A stretch of DNA of 64,000 nucleotides from Roseivirga sp. (GTDB taxonomy: Bacteria > Bacteroidota > Bacteroidia > Cytophagales > Cyclobacteriaceae), in the NCBI GenBank assembly GCA_018402485.1, contig JAGYIY010000002.1, forward strand, positions 558,001 to 622,000, given 5' to 3'. The notes under the pieces were generated by a model. It searched no databases. It saw only the letters and a list, made by a program, of their open reading frames with translations, and was not told the origin of the DNA. Shown here piece by piece: positions 36,328-44,818 of this stretch. Position 1 is the stretch's first letter. Each line of letters opens with the position of its first letter. Both the position numbers and the translations under genes were made by a program.

Positions 36328-37087
36328 TGATTTTGAAGAGTTTTTGAGCATTGATGGTGGTCTGTGAAATGATTTCATCTATACTTTTCTCCTTGGCATC
36401 GGCCAAGTGTTGGGCGACCAGCTGAACATAAGACGGCTCATTGCGCTTACCTCGGTGTGGAACGGGAGCTAAATAGGGACTATCCGTTTCTAACACCACC
36501 CTCTCCATATCAATCTTTTGAAGCAAGTCTTTCATTCCTGAATTTTTAAAAGTAATTACTCCTCCTAAACCCACATAAAAACCAAGTGCTTTGATGCGTT
36601 CAAATTGAGCTTCATCACCATTAAAACAGTGAAAAACCCCCGTAAGCTGTTCGTTATTTAACTCTTCTATAAGATCAATCGTCATGTCCAAAGAAGAGCG
36701 ACAGTGAATGATGATGGGTCGATGTTTTTGTTTGGCCCAACCTACTTGTATTCTAAAAGCCTCAACCTGCTCTTGCTCAAAAGTAGTGTCCCAATACAAA
36801 TCTGTTCCAATTTCACCAATGGCAACAAAATCCCTCCGATTAAGCCACTCCTCAACCCTGTACAATTCTTTTTCAAAATTTTTCTTAACTGAACACGGGT
36901 GAAGGCCCATAGTTGCCATGCAAAAATTGGGATAACGATCTTCCAATTCCAACATACCTTCTACAGAGGTGTGGTCAATGTTGGGCATTATAATGCTCTC
37001 TACACCGCTATCCTTTGCTCGTTCCAACATATCGGCACGATCCTCTTTAAATTGTTCATCGTAAATATGCGCATGCGTCTCTATCAT
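36320..37087 (-). CDS. tatD: TatD-family metal-dependent hydrolase/DNase
   Basis: A 255-residue TIM-barrel hydrolase. Metal ligands are visible: METHAHIYD at the N-terminus, the Glu in AIGEIGTDLYWD, His in IIHCRSS, His in GVFHCFNGD, and Asp in VLETDSPYLAP. The RGKRNEPSYV motif follows. TatD proteins have 3'-5' exonuclease activity in DNA repair and quality control. It is the first gene of a two-gene unit with ansA and has a promoter match upstream. Confidence 0.92.
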   Translation of the reverse strand: MIETHAHIYDEQFKEDRADMLERAKDSGVESIIMPNIDHTSVEGMLELEDRYPNFCMATMGLHPCSVKKNFEKELYRVEEWLNRRDFVAIGEIGTDLYWDTTFEQEQVEAFRIQVGWAKQKHRPIIIHCRSSLDMTIDLIEELNNEQLTGVFHCFNGDEAQFERIKALGFYVGLGGVITFKNSGMKDLLQKIDMERVVLETDSPYLAPVPHRGKRNEPSYVQLVAQHLADAKEKSIDEIISQTTINAQKLFKIND

Positions 37088-37504
37088 ATCAGTGCTATCT
37101 GCCTTTCCATTTGACTTTGTTTCTTAACAAAAGCCCAACCCCACAAAAGTATCTAAAAGGCTGATAAGGACAGACTGAATTTATTAAAATATGACCCTTT
37201 AAAGCTAGACCTAATACTGCATTTTTAGATTTCCTTAACCAGATGCTTAATGAGGATTAGAAATACTGCACCATTTATCAAAAAAAACACCTTAACCTTA
37301 AAAGTACGGTTTACCAGAGAAATTGTCGAAATAAGAACAAAATCAAAATTGTAAAATTGTAGTCAAGTAGGCAGTATGATTATTTTTAACCTATTTAAAT
37401 TTTACTCTTAAAGGTTTCTTCGCAGGTATGTTAAGCAAATAAAAATGTAAGAGAATTAGGGATAGATGCCAGTAAGCCACCATTGCGAAGCTACTAAAAC
37501 CTAT
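37088..37504. other. Intergenic region upstream of tatD
   Basis: 417 bases between tatD (starting leftwards) and the 3' end of the deacetylase gene. Apart from the tatD promoter near 37144-37174 it is A/T-rich, without a supported gene, hairpin or repeat. Confidence 0.6.
37144..37174 (-). promoter_or_regulatory. Promoter of tatD-ansA
   Basis: On the minus strand TCTG (37174-37171), 19 bases, then TACTTTTG (37151-37144). The -7 element is exact and the -33 element has one mismatch. Confidence 0.5.
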
Positions 37505-38125
37505 TTATAATGAATGAAACCGGTATCCCAATTGGTGAAAATACTCAAGGTATTCGGGAAGCACCTGAGATAAATTGGAGTATGCTTTTAGATTATCGTG
37601 AAAAACGATAATACTTCCTTTTTCGGTGGCCTCTATGGAGGCCTTTAAAATTTTTGCAGGGTTGAGGGTTTTGAGATAATCTTTAGATAAAACGGACCAC
37701 ATGATGATTTCGCGGTCTGGCAAAGCTTTTCTTTGACTGGCTTTAATTCTGCCATAAGGTGGTCGGAATAAATCCGATTTGACTTGATGTTTGTTGAATT
37801 CATCATCGCATTGCCTGACGCTCTCCAAATACTTTTCATCGCTTGTCGTTTTGCCATTAAAATGATGATAAGTATGGTTACCAACGGTATGCCCATTGGA
37901 TAAAATCATTTGAAAAATATCAGGATATTTTCGCACATTATCGCCTACACAAAAAAAAGTCGCCTTTGCCCTATACCTTTTTAAACATGCTAATACCCAT
38001 GGGGTGACCTCAGGTATGGGGCCATCATCGAAGGTGAGATAAATAACCTTTTCCTCTGTTTTTTTCTTCCATAGGTATTGAGGAAAAAGGTATTGAAAAA
38101 GCACAGGTGTTTTATGAGGAACCAT
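37505..38125 (-). CDS. Polysaccharide deacetylase family protein (NodB-like)
   Basis: A carbohydrate esterase family 4 protein. The start at 38125 gives 206 residues and matches the family N-terminus (HKTPVLFQYLFP before the catalytic core). Core motifs are complete: TFDDGPIPEVTPWVL (catalytic Asp pair), HTVGNHTYHH (metal His pair), LFRPPYG, and IIVFHDN near the end. It removes N-acetyl or O-acetyl groups from peptidoglycan or another glycan. No signal peptide is obvious. It overlaps the SpoIIE phosphatase gene by 14 bases and closes a three-gene unit. Confidence 0.88.
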   Translation of the reverse strand: MVPHKTPVLFQYLFPQYLWKKKTEEKVIYLTFDDGPIPEVTPWVLACLKRYRAKATFFCVGDNVRKYPDIFQMILSNGHTVGNHTYHHFNGKTTSDEKYLESVRQCDDEFNKHQVKSDLFRPPYGRIKASQRKALPDREIIMWSVLSKDYLKTLNPAKILKASIEATEKGSIIVFHDNLKAYSNLSQVLPEYLEYFHQLGYRFHSL

Positions 38126-39341
38126 TGTTAACCCTGCAAGATAAGAAAGTAAGGTCATCGGTAAAGGGGAGTCCTTTTTTATGTGCATTCAATTCATTCA
38201 TTAGATGCTCATGTAGTACGGGCAAGCTGTCCTTACTATGATCTGTTAAAAATGACATCAGACGCTCTGATCCAAACTCTTCTTCTTGTTCATTGAAGGT
38301 TTCGGTCAAACCATCGGTATACAAAAACAAATTAAATTCTGTAAGATTTTTCACAAGTCCTGAATCTATGAAGGGCAATTCATCGAAGATCCCTAAAACC
38401 GTTGTTCCCAGATCTAACGTTTCGGGCTCCTTTTTGCCATTCAATAAATATGGAGGATTGTGACCGGCATTAATGTATTGAAGCTCATGTCGTTTAAAAT
38501 CATAACTGGCCAGAAAGACGGTGATAAAACTTTCACGGTTTGCATTTTTGCACAATTGGTAATTGAGTTCCTCAATCACTTCAGTAAGGTTTTTTGCCTT
38601 TCGAATAATCGTACGCAGAGCTGCCTGAAAGTTAGACATAATGAGTGCTGCAGGTATGCCTTTTCCCGATACATCAGCAATACAGAGCACAAATTTCTCT
38701 TCTTTCTCTAAAACAATATAATCGTAATAATCCCCTCCTACCGTTCGGCAGGGTAAATAAAAAGCCTCAATGTTGATGAGTTTATTTTTAGGAAGATTTT
38801 TTGGGAACAAATAATTCTGAACATTTTTGGCTATTTCCATATCGTGTTGAAAAGCCCTTTGTTCCATTTCTTTCCTCGCCAAACGTTTATTTTCTATAGC
38901 AACCAGTACCACATTACTTAAGGCCTGTAAAAAGGTAATATCTACTTCCGAATCGGAAGCTTTAGGCTTTATAAATACGTAAGCCAATAATTTATCTTTA
39001 TGTAAAACGGGGATAATCAAAGAGAATTCTTCAAAATCTTTTGGCTCAAATTCCACATTCTCCGCTGCAGTAGTTTTTTTGATTTCGAGATACGCACTGT
39101 TTAATTTTACCTTTTTAAAGTCTTTACTAGTGCCGAATTGCGCTTGGCATTCCCATTGTTGCCCATGCACGTACAAGGCCAGTTTGTCGATGTGTAAATT
39201 GGCTCGCAAGGTAAATTCGTAAATCTTATACAGATTTTCTTCAGGCAAATTATTATTGACCGCTTGGGTAATCTCCATTAAGGCATTAACCTCAAGTTCT
39301 TTTTGCATGTATTTACTTTTTAAAGAATCTTTCTTCATCAT
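38112..39341 (-). CDS. PP2C/SpoIIE-family serine phosphatase with GAF-like sensory domain
   Basis: A 409-residue signalling phosphatase. The N-terminal half (about 20-155) looks like a GAF domain. A linker helix (ARKEMEQRAFQHDMEIAKNVQ) leads to the SpoIIE/RsbU-type PP2C domain (about 190-400). Metal-binding motifs are visible: RTVGGDYYDYI, CIADVSGKGIPAALIMSN, INAGHNPPYL and LFLYTDGLTE. Such phosphatases usually reverse phosphorylation of anti-sigma antagonists. No STAS antagonist or kinase gene is adjacent. It overlaps the 84-residue gene upstream by 4 bases and the deacetylase downstream by 14. Confidence 0.88.
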   Translation of the reverse strand: MMKKDSLKSKYMQKELEVNALMEITQAVNNNLPEENLYKIYEFTLRANLHIDKLALYVHGQQWECQAQFGTSKDFKKVKLNSAYLEIKKTTAAENVEFEPKDFEEFSLIIPVLHKDKLLAYVFIKPKASDSEVDITFLQALSNVVLVAIENKRLARKEMEQRAFQHDMEIAKNVQNYLFPKNLPKNKLINIEAFYLPCRTVGGDYYDYIVLEKEEKFVLCIADVSGKGIPAALIMSNFQAALRTIIRKAKNLTEVIEELNYQLCKNANRESFITVFLASYDFKRHELQYINAGHNPPYLLNGKKEPETLDLGTTVLGIFDELPFIDSGLVKNLTEFNLFLYTDGLTETFNEQEEEFGSERLMSFLTDHSKDSLPVLHEHLMNELNAHKKGLPFTDDLTFLSCRVNNGSS

Positions 39342-39592
39342 CTTCCATTATGAGCAAGGAGCCCTGCTTTGGTTGCCAAATAGAAATAACGATTGTAAAG
39401 CCCCTCAAAGTCTATGACATCAGTAATCGTTTCTGCTTTTCTATTTTCATAACATTTCACCCAACCTTTGTCTATCAATGACTTTAAAGTTTCCTTTAAG
39501 CGATCCTTACCCCATTCCAAGGTTTCCTTTAGGTAATCAAATGACTGTACAAAGTATAGCTCATCCAAAAGGTCAAACTGATCGTCGGTCAT
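39338..39592 (-). CDS. Small winged-helix-like protein
   Basis: An 84-residue protein with helix-turn-helix character: DDQFDLLDELYFVQSFDYLKETLEWGKDRLKETLKSLIDKGWVKCYEN reads as helix, helix, recognition helix and wing. It has no signal or membrane segment. It overlaps the phosphatase gene by 4 bases, so the two are translationally coupled and probably work together. DNA binding is an inference from the pattern; a protein-interaction role is equally possible. Confidence 0.7.
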   Translation of the reverse strand: MTDDQFDLLDELYFVQSFDYLKETLEWGKDRLKETLKSLIDKGWVKCYENRKAETITDVIDFEGLYNRYFYLATKAGLLAHNGR

Positions 39593-39927
39593 AATCTCTT
39601 TATTTTTTACTCAAATTGAGTAATGATCGGTAAAACTCCTAAATAAAGGACGGAAAGCGGGTAAATTAGATAGCAAACGGTAAATACAAGCGATGAAACT
39701 TTAGTACTCAACGAATCCTCCATACGATTCATGGAAGGATATTTCCTTGTCTGAATTCATAACATAAGCACTCCAAGTAGGATGTTCAACTATTTTTTTT
39801 TGAGCTATCTCTAAATAAATAGAAATAAGGAAATGCACTTGAGTAACAAGGAGGACAAGTACCATTCATAAAGACAAAGTAAATTAAAATCGCTTAGTAG
39901 ATGGCTATTTTATATCTTGCCTTTACA
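39593..39927. other. Divergent region between the phosphatase operon and ruvC
   Basis: 335 bases without a firmly supported gene. On the minus strand an open frame of 54 codons (39701-39865) starts at an ATG and encodes a hydrophobic N-terminus followed by a polar half; it could be a small membrane protein or chance. No exact TAnnTTTG element is seen for either flanking gene. Confidence 0.4.
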
Positions 39928-40485
39928 ATGAAAAAAGCGCAGCGAGAAAAAATCATTCTTGGCATTGACCCAGGTACAAGTGTTATGGGCTATGGTATTG
40001 TAAAAGTGACCGGTAATCAATTCATTTTGTTGCAGTATGGCGTAATCCATTTAAAAAAGTACGCCACGCATGAATTGAAATTGAAAAAGATATTTGAGCG
40101 CGTCACCTCGATTTTGGAGGACTTTCATCCCGATGAAATGGCCTTAGAAGCCCCTTTTTACGGGAAAAATGTACAGTCCATGCTCAAGCTGGGGCGTGCA
40201 CAAGGGGTAGCCATGTCTGCAGCTTTAGCACGAGAAATTCCAATAACGGAATATGCCCCAAAAAAAGTAAAGCAATCGGTTACAGGCAACGGGAATGCCT
40301 CAAAGGAACAAGTTTCTGCCATGCTTCAAAAACTATTGAACATTAAAGAAGCTCCAAAAATGCTGGATGCCTCTGATGCTCTGGCTGTTGCTATTTGTCA
40401 TCATTTTCAAAATGGCAATGCTCAGGTAAGTGCTAAAAGTTGGAAGAGTTTTGTTTCGGAAAACAAAGACCGAGTAAAATCCTAA
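39928..40485 (+). CDS. ruvC: Holliday junction resolvase RuvC
   Basis: Endonuclease that resolves Holliday junctions with RuvAB. The start at 39928 gives 185 residues; the in-frame ATG nine codons upstream adds a non-conserved extension. The four catalytic acids are present: Asp14 in GIDPGTS, Glu74 in ALEAPFYGKN, and Asp147 and Asp150 in LDASDALAVA. The KVKQSVTGNGNASKEQV region is typical. The stop lies 1 base from the stop of the convergent HIT gene, with no terminator between. ruvA and ruvB are not in the window. Confidence 0.94.
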   Translation: MKKAQREKIILGIDPGTSVMGYGIVKVTGNQFILLQYGVIHLKKYATHELKLKKIFERVTSILEDFHPDEMALEAPFYGKNVQSMLKLGRAQGVAMSAALAREIPITEYAPKKVKQSVTGNGNASKEQVSAMLQKLLNIKEAPKMLDASDALAVAICHHFQNGNAQVSAKSWKSFVSENKDRVKS

Positions 40486-40486
40486 T

Positions 40487-40879
40487 TTAAAAAAAAACCC
40501 TGATCATGGTCGCTATTTCTTCTAGGCGTTCTTTACCTAAAGAAATTTTCGGTCGGCTGAAATCTATATCCTGCATGGTACTAAGGGGTATCAAGTGGAT
40601 GTGTGCATGAGGCACTTCTAAACCGATGACTGCCATTCCAACGCGCAAACATGGCATGGCCCTTTCTATTGCCTTAGCCACATCGTAAGCAAATGCCTGC
40701 AAGTTTTGATAAGCAACTTTATCCAAATCAAAAAGCTTATCTACTTCTTGTTTAGGCACAACCAGTGTGTGTCCTTCTTTCAAAGGGTTGATGTCGAGGA
40801 AGGCTATGGCATGTGCCGTTTCGGCAATGATATATCCGGGTATTTCACGTTGTATGATTTTGGTAAAAATACTTGGCAT
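40487..40879 (-). CDS. HIT-family protein (histidine triad nucleotide hydrolase)
   Basis: A 130-residue HIT protein, likely a purine nucleoside phosphoramidase or dinucleotide hydrolase. The histidine triad VPHAHIHLIPL is near residue 90-100, and the N-terminal FTKIIQREIPGYIIAE and DINPLKEGHTLVVPK motifs are standard. It begins 2 bases after greA, which pairs with a HIT gene in many Bacteroidota. The three residues of the triad are intact. Confidence 0.93.
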   Translation of the reverse strand: MPSIFTKIIQREIPGYIIAETAHAIAFLDINPLKEGHTLVVPKQEVDKLFDLDKVAYQNLQAFAYDVAKAIERAMPCLRVGMAVIGLEVPHAHIHLIPLSTMQDIDFSRPKISLGKERLEEIATMIRVFF

Positions 40880-40881
40880 AA

Positions 40882-41358
40882 TTATTCGAGGGTGATGTCA
40901 AGTATTTCGAACTCCATAGTGCCTGCAGGTGCCTTCACCTCCGCTATTTCCCCTATTTTTTTATTCAATACACCTTTACCAATAGGAGATTCGTAAGAGA
41001 TTTTACCACTCTTTAAATCTGCTTCATTTTCAGACACTAACGTGTACTTTACTACCATACCGTTTTTCACGTTTTTAATCTTCACGGTAGATAGTACCGA
41101 AACCTTACTCAGATCAACATCTTCTTGTTTTTTAATACGCGCATCGCCTACTAATTTCTCTAACTCAGAAATACGCATTTCCATTAAGCCCTGCGCATCT
41201 TTTGCTGCATCGTACTCAGCATTTTCACTCAAATCACCTTTATCTCTGGCTTCAGCAATTTGTTTGGCCATATCAGCTCTCCCTTTGGTCTTTAGGTCTT
41301 GAAGTTCATCTTTCAACCTTTGTAAACCTTCCTCTGTGTAATAACTTACTTTTGACAT
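40882..41358 (-). CDS. greA: Transcription elongation factor GreA
   Basis: Rescues backtracked RNA polymerase by stimulating RNA cleavage. At 158 residues it has the normal length. The N-terminal coiled coil (YTEEGLQRLKDELQDLK to about 75) carries the acidic tip DLSENAEYDAAK. The C-terminal FKBP-like domain has ISYESPIGKGVLNKKIGEIAEVKAPAG. It is first in a two-gene unit with the HIT gene. No exact promoter is seen upstream. Confidence 0.96.
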   Translation of the reverse strand: MSKVSYYTEEGLQRLKDELQDLKTKGRADMAKQIAEARDKGDLSENAEYDAAKDAQGLMEMRISELEKLVGDARIKKQEDVDLSKVSVLSTVKIKNVKNGMVVKYTLVSENEADLKSGKISYESPIGKGVLNKKIGEIAEVKAPAGTMEFEILDITLE

Positions 41359-41389
41359 ATCACTAAATTCTGCTTCTCACTTATCAATA

Positions 41390-41440
41390 AAAGACATCAA
41401 AAGCCCGACAAAACAAGTTCATCAGGCTTTTGATGTCTTT
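41390..41440 (-). terminator. Long hairpin downstream of the hydroxyacid dehydrogenase gene
   Basis: A 16-bp perfect inverted repeat (41390-41405 with 41425-41440) and a 19-base loop, lying between greA and the dehydrogenase gene. On the minus strand it ends in CTTTTA, with only a short T-run. It may terminate the dehydrogenase transcript. Confidence 0.6.
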
Positions 41441-41452
41441 CCCTTAAACGAA

Positions 41453-41477
41453 TACAATCGCCTTTTGAGCGATTGTA
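41453..41477. repeat. Second perfect inverted repeat in the greA/dehydrogenase spacer
   Basis: A 9-bp perfect stem, TACAATCGC with GCGATTGTA, and a 7-base loop. It lies 12 bases from the larger hairpin and 47 bases after the dehydrogenase stop. It lacks a T-run on either strand, so it is not a simple terminator. Confidence 0.6.
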
Positions 41478-41524
41478 ATGTGCAAAAGTAGTCATTTTTT
41501 CCTTTACATTAAAGACAATACCTT

Positions 41525-42466
41525 TTATTCAATTTGAAAGTGCCTAGCGATCTTACCGACAAGTACTTCATTTATTCTTTTGTAAGAAGCAAAAGTCCAA
41601 CCGGCTACATGCGGTGAAAGAAGGACATTCTTATACTCAAAGAGCTTTTGGTAAATTAGTTTTTCTTCCTCTGACAGCTGACTAAACTTTTCTTTTTCGA
41701 GCACATCGAGAGCAGCTCCTAATAATTTACCATTGTCTAACCCTTCGATGATATAAGACAAAGGAGCTACTTCACCTCGTGCAGTATTCAATAAAAAAAT
41801 AGGCTTTCTGAATTTTTGATAAAAATCAGATGTCAGCCAACCTAAGGTTTCTGGAGTTAAAGGCACATGTATACTAAGGATATCTGTTTTTTCAAATAGC
41901 TTTTCCAACCCCACCTCTTCTACCTTTTTTGTACCAAAGCCTTTTTTGTATTTGTCAAAAACCAGTATTCGACAATCAAAAGCGCGTAGACGTTGGACGA
42001 AGGCTTGCCCCATATGGCCGTAACCTATAATGCCAACAGTTTTATCTGACAGCTCTACTCCTCGATTGCCTTCACGATCCCATATCCAATGACGCACTTG
42101 CTCATCTGCTTGATTTATTTTATTGAGCATATTCAGCAAAAGTCCGATGGCATGCTCAGCTAAGGCATCTCTATTGCCTTCCGGTGCATTGACTATTTCT
42201 ATATTTGCCTGCTCTGTACAGGCAATATCAATTTTATCGAGCCCTGCTCCTGCCCTGCCAATCAATTTCAATCGACTTGCTTTTTGAATCAATTCTTGAT
42301 CGATATTAGTTTTACTACGCACCAATAAAAGCTCATAGTCTGCTATACAATCCAAAATCTCTTGCCTAGAAATGCTTGGACGATAGGTTACCTCAAAACC
42401 CAGCTCCTTGAGAAGTGGTACAATGCTTTCGTGCATTTCATCGATGATTAGGCAGCGTCTCCTCAT
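41525..42466 (-). CDS. D-2-hydroxyacid dehydrogenase (phosphoglycerate dehydrogenase-like)
   Basis: NAD-dependent 2-hydroxyacid dehydrogenase of 313 residues. The Rossmann motif is VGIIGYGHMGQAF. Catalytic Arg lies in LNTARGE, the Glu follows in the DVLEKEKF region, and His is in LSPHVAGWT. Family blocks GAGLDKID and EHAIGLLLNML are present. It lacks the C-terminal ACT regulatory domain of E. coli SerA, as short-form phosphoglycerate dehydrogenases do. Serine biosynthesis is likely but not proven, because serC and serB are not adjacent. It lies 55 bases after rsmA on the same strand. Confidence 0.85.
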   Translation of the reverse strand: MRRRCLIIDEMHESIVPLLKELGFEVTYRPSISRQEILDCIADYELLLVRSKTNIDQELIQKASRLKLIGRAGAGLDKIDIACTEQANIEIVNAPEGNRDALAEHAIGLLLNMLNKINQADEQVRHWIWDREGNRGVELSDKTVGIIGYGHMGQAFVQRLRAFDCRILVFDKYKKGFGTKKVEEVGLEKLFEKTDILSIHVPLTPETLGWLTSDFYQKFRKPIFLLNTARGEVAPLSYIIEGLDNGKLLGAALDVLEKEKFSQLSEEEKLIYQKLFEYKNVLLSPHVAGWTFASYKRINEVLVGKIARHFQIE

Positions 42467-42521
42467 GAATAGCTATTTTAATGGTGTAAATTTATTGCAA
42501 ATATTTTCAGAAGATACTTTT

Positions 42522-43301
42522 TCAGGTTGTTGCTTTCTCAATACTTAAAGTCAAGTTAATAAATTCCTGAACAGAAAGTGTTTCAGCTCTTCTAGAAAAC
42601 ACCTCCTCTTCTAACAACTCTTCTGGCAACTGCATCACCTTCAGTGCATTACGTAGGGTTTTTCTTCGTTGTTGAAACCCTGCTTTTACCACCTTTTTGA
42701 ATAGCACCTCATCGCATTCCAGAGATTGAACCTTATTTCTTTTCAAGCGTATTACGCCTGACCTTACTTTTGGTGGAGGAGAAAACACGTGGGGTTCTAC
42801 TGTAAATAAGTACTCAATATGATAAAAGGCCTGAAGCAATACGGATAATATTCCGTATATTTTAGAACCCGGAGGCGAGGCCAACCTTTCAGCAACTTCT
42901 TTTTGAAGCATACCGACCACCTCGGGGATTTGATTCTTTTGCTCCAAAATAGTGAAGAATATTTGTGAAGAAATATTGTAGGGAAAATTCCCAATAATGG
43001 CCAAAGGACTCCCTGTTCTTTCAATGAAATTGAATTTTAAAAAATCAGCCTCAAAAACTCGACCAGAAATATCAGGAAAGTGTGCTTTAAGGTAAGCTAT
43101 GGACTCTTTATCGACCTCAATGGCCCAAGTTGTTTGGTCTTGCTTCAGTAGGTATTGGGTAAGAACCCCTGTTCCAGGGCCTATTTCTAAAACATTATTG
43201 TAATTGCCATGCCCTGTCAGACCATTTGCAATCTTTTGAGCAATTTGATGATCTTTAAGGAAATGTTGCCCCAAATGCTTTTTGGCACGGACGTTATTCA
43301 T
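42522..43301 (-). CDS. rsmA: 16S rRNA (adenine(1518)-N(6)/adenine(1519)-N(6))-dimethyltransferase
   Basis: Dimethylates two adjacent adenines in the 3' terminal loop of 16S rRNA. The 259 residues include [11 protein letters not shown] near the N-terminus, the SAM-binding [16 protein letters not shown], the catalytic [13 protein letters not shown] (NFPY at about 108) and [23 protein letters not shown] in the C-terminal domain completes the pattern. It is divergent from pdxA, a neighbour in many bacteria. The spacer of 53 bases shows no exact promoter consensus. Confidence 0.95.
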   Translation of the reverse strand: MNNVRAKKHLGQHFLKDHQIAQKIANGLTGHGNYNNVLEIGPGTGVLTQYLLKQDQTTWAIEVDKESIAYLKAHFPDISGRVFEADFLKFNFIERTGSPLAIIGNFPYNISSQIFFTILEQKNQIPEVVGMLQKEVAERLASPPGSKIYGILSVLLQAFYHIEYLFTVEPHVFSPPPKVRSGVIRLKRNKVQSLECDEVLFKKVVKAGFQQRRKTLRNALKVMQLPEELLEEEVFSRRAETLSVQEFINLTLSIEKATT

Positions 43302-43354
43302 AGGGTTTCAGTTAAATCAATTAATTTGCAACTTGACCAATAGGCTTAGAGCAG

Positions 43355-44398
43355 ATGATGCAAGATAGTGCACTTGATGAAAATCCCATACCTACATTGG
43401 GCATTACCTTAGGAGATATGAATGGCATAGGCCCAGAGGTAATCATAAAATCCGTAATTGATCAAAGAATTTTCGACCACGTACACTTGGTAGTTTACGG
43501 TCATGGCAAGGTCTTGTCGTTTTACAAAAAACTGCTTGATATTAATGGCTTTTCATTTGACCAAACAGATAGTGCAGATCATATGCGCAGAAATAAATTG
43601 AATGTGATCAATGCATGGGACAATGATTTTTTGGTCAGCCCTGGGATAATAAGTCAAGAAGCTGGTTCTTATGCACTGGCTTGTTTACAACGAGCGACAA
43701 AAGATTTGAAGGATGGACTCATTGATGGCATTGTAACAGCGCCAATCAATAAACATAACATTCAAAGTGATGCATTCCGATATGCCGGACATACCGAATA
43801 TTTTGCAGAACATTTCGGACAAGGAGATAGCCTGATGTTTTTAACAGGTGAACGCATTCGAATGGGCGTAGCCACGGGACACATTCCTCTATCTCAAGTG
43901 AGTAAAGCCATCACCCCTGAGTTGTTGGAAATAAAAATAAGCCTCATGCTCAAATCTCTACGTACCGACTTTGGCATCCCTAAACCCAAGGTAGCCGTAT
44001 TGGGCTTAAATCCACATGCGGGTGATAGCGGACTTATCGGAAGCGAAGAAATTGACGTCATTCAGCCGGTCATTGAGCAATTCAAACAAAAGAATCAACT
44101 TGTTTTTGGGCCCTACCCTGCTGATGGATTTTTCGGTGTATCACAGCATGCAAAATTCGATGGCATATTAGCCATGTACCATGATCAAGGATTGATTCCG
44201 TTCAAAGCCATGGCTTTTGAAGATGGTGTGAACTTTACTGCAGGATTAAAAATTGTTCGCACCTCCCCTGACCACGGAACCGCCTACGACATTGCGGGTA
44301 AAAATTTAGCCAATGAAATAAGTATGCGAAATGCCATATATCTGGCCAAAGACATTGTGAAAAATAGAAGAGAATTTGTAGTTTCGGATAAGTTATGA
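43355..44398 (+). CDS. pdxA: 4-hydroxythreonine-4-phosphate dehydrogenase
   Basis: NAD-dependent step of pyridoxal phosphate synthesis (DXP-dependent route). The 347 residues contain LGITLGDMNGIGPEVI, DGIVTAPINKHNI, the metal-binding FRYAGHTEYFAEHF, GLNPHAGDSGLIGSEE, GPYPADGFF and AMYHDQGLIPFKAMAF. LPTSPDHGT-like KIVRTSPDHGTAYDIAG is near the C-terminus. Two Met codons open the frame and either may be used. The stop overlaps the ATG of a small exported protein by 4 bases. Confidence 0.95.
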   Translation: MMQDSALDENPIPTLGITLGDMNGIGPEVIIKSVIDQRIFDHVHLVVYGHGKVLSFYKKLLDINGFSFDQTDSADHMRRNKLNVINAWDNDFLVSPGIISQEAGSYALACLQRATKDLKDGLIDGIVTAPINKHNIQSDAFRYAGHTEYFAEHFGQGDSLMFLTGERIRMGVATGHIPLSQVSKAITPELLEIKISLMLKSLRTDFGIPKPKVAVLGLNPHAGDSGLIGSEEIDVIQPVIEQFKQKNQLVFGPYPADGFFGVSQHAKFDGILAMYHDQGLIPFKAMAFEDGVNFTAGLKIVRTSPDHGTAYDIAGKNLANEISMRNAIYLAKDIVKNRREFVVSDKL

Positions 44399-44721
44399 AA
44401 CTAATATTCTCCTTTTATGCTTGTAAGGCTGAAATGAAAAGTATCTTTTCCATTGTACTTCTTGCCTTCATATGCGTATCCGCAGTCAATACCCTTTCGT
44501 TTACTGTCAATCCACACCCTATCGATAGCGAACTTTCCATTCTACCTGAGGCTGAAACCAGCGATTCTTCAGAGGATATCGAAGATATGGTAAATCATAA
44601 TTTTAAAGATGCGGAGAATGAGTTCAACCGCTTTATAACTACAAGGAGTCTTTACTCTACAACCAATGTCTTGGTTGAATCTGATCACAGCATCAGCCTA
44701 AGGCGGCCTCCAAGGTTGTAA
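44395..44721 (+). CDS. Small secreted or membrane-anchored protein of unknown function
   Basis: Up to 108 residues, overlapping the pdxA stop by 4 bases. A Met at residue 14 (44434) begins a better signal-peptide sequence (MKSIFSIVLLAFICVSAVNTLSF), leaving an acidic mature part with a run of Ser/Glu/Asp and a basic C-terminus (SLRRPPRL). No family is recognised. Its overlap with pdxA suggests translation by coupling, although the signal start would be reached internally. Confidence 0.5.
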   Translation: MKLIFSFYACKAEMKSIFSIVLLAFICVSAVNTLSFTVNPHPIDSELSILPEAETSDSSEDIEDMVNHNFKDAENEFNRFITTRSLYSTTNVLVESDHSISLRRPPRL

Positions 44722-44818
44722 ATTGCTTACCTCCTCTATTTTTTGAAATTCTACTAACTTTATCAAGTTACTTAATGAGGCTTAACTATTTTGATAGCCT
44801 CTCAACCCATAAATTACC

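Noticed and set aside
37380..37500. Hairpin-like A/T sequences as a terminator of a plus-strand gene
   Set aside because: No stem longer than a few base pairs and no upstream plus-strand gene.
44770..44800. GAGGCT...AGCCTC inverted repeat before the SulP gene as a terminator
   Set aside because: The stem is only 6 bp with a 13-base loop and no T-run follows, so it was not called.
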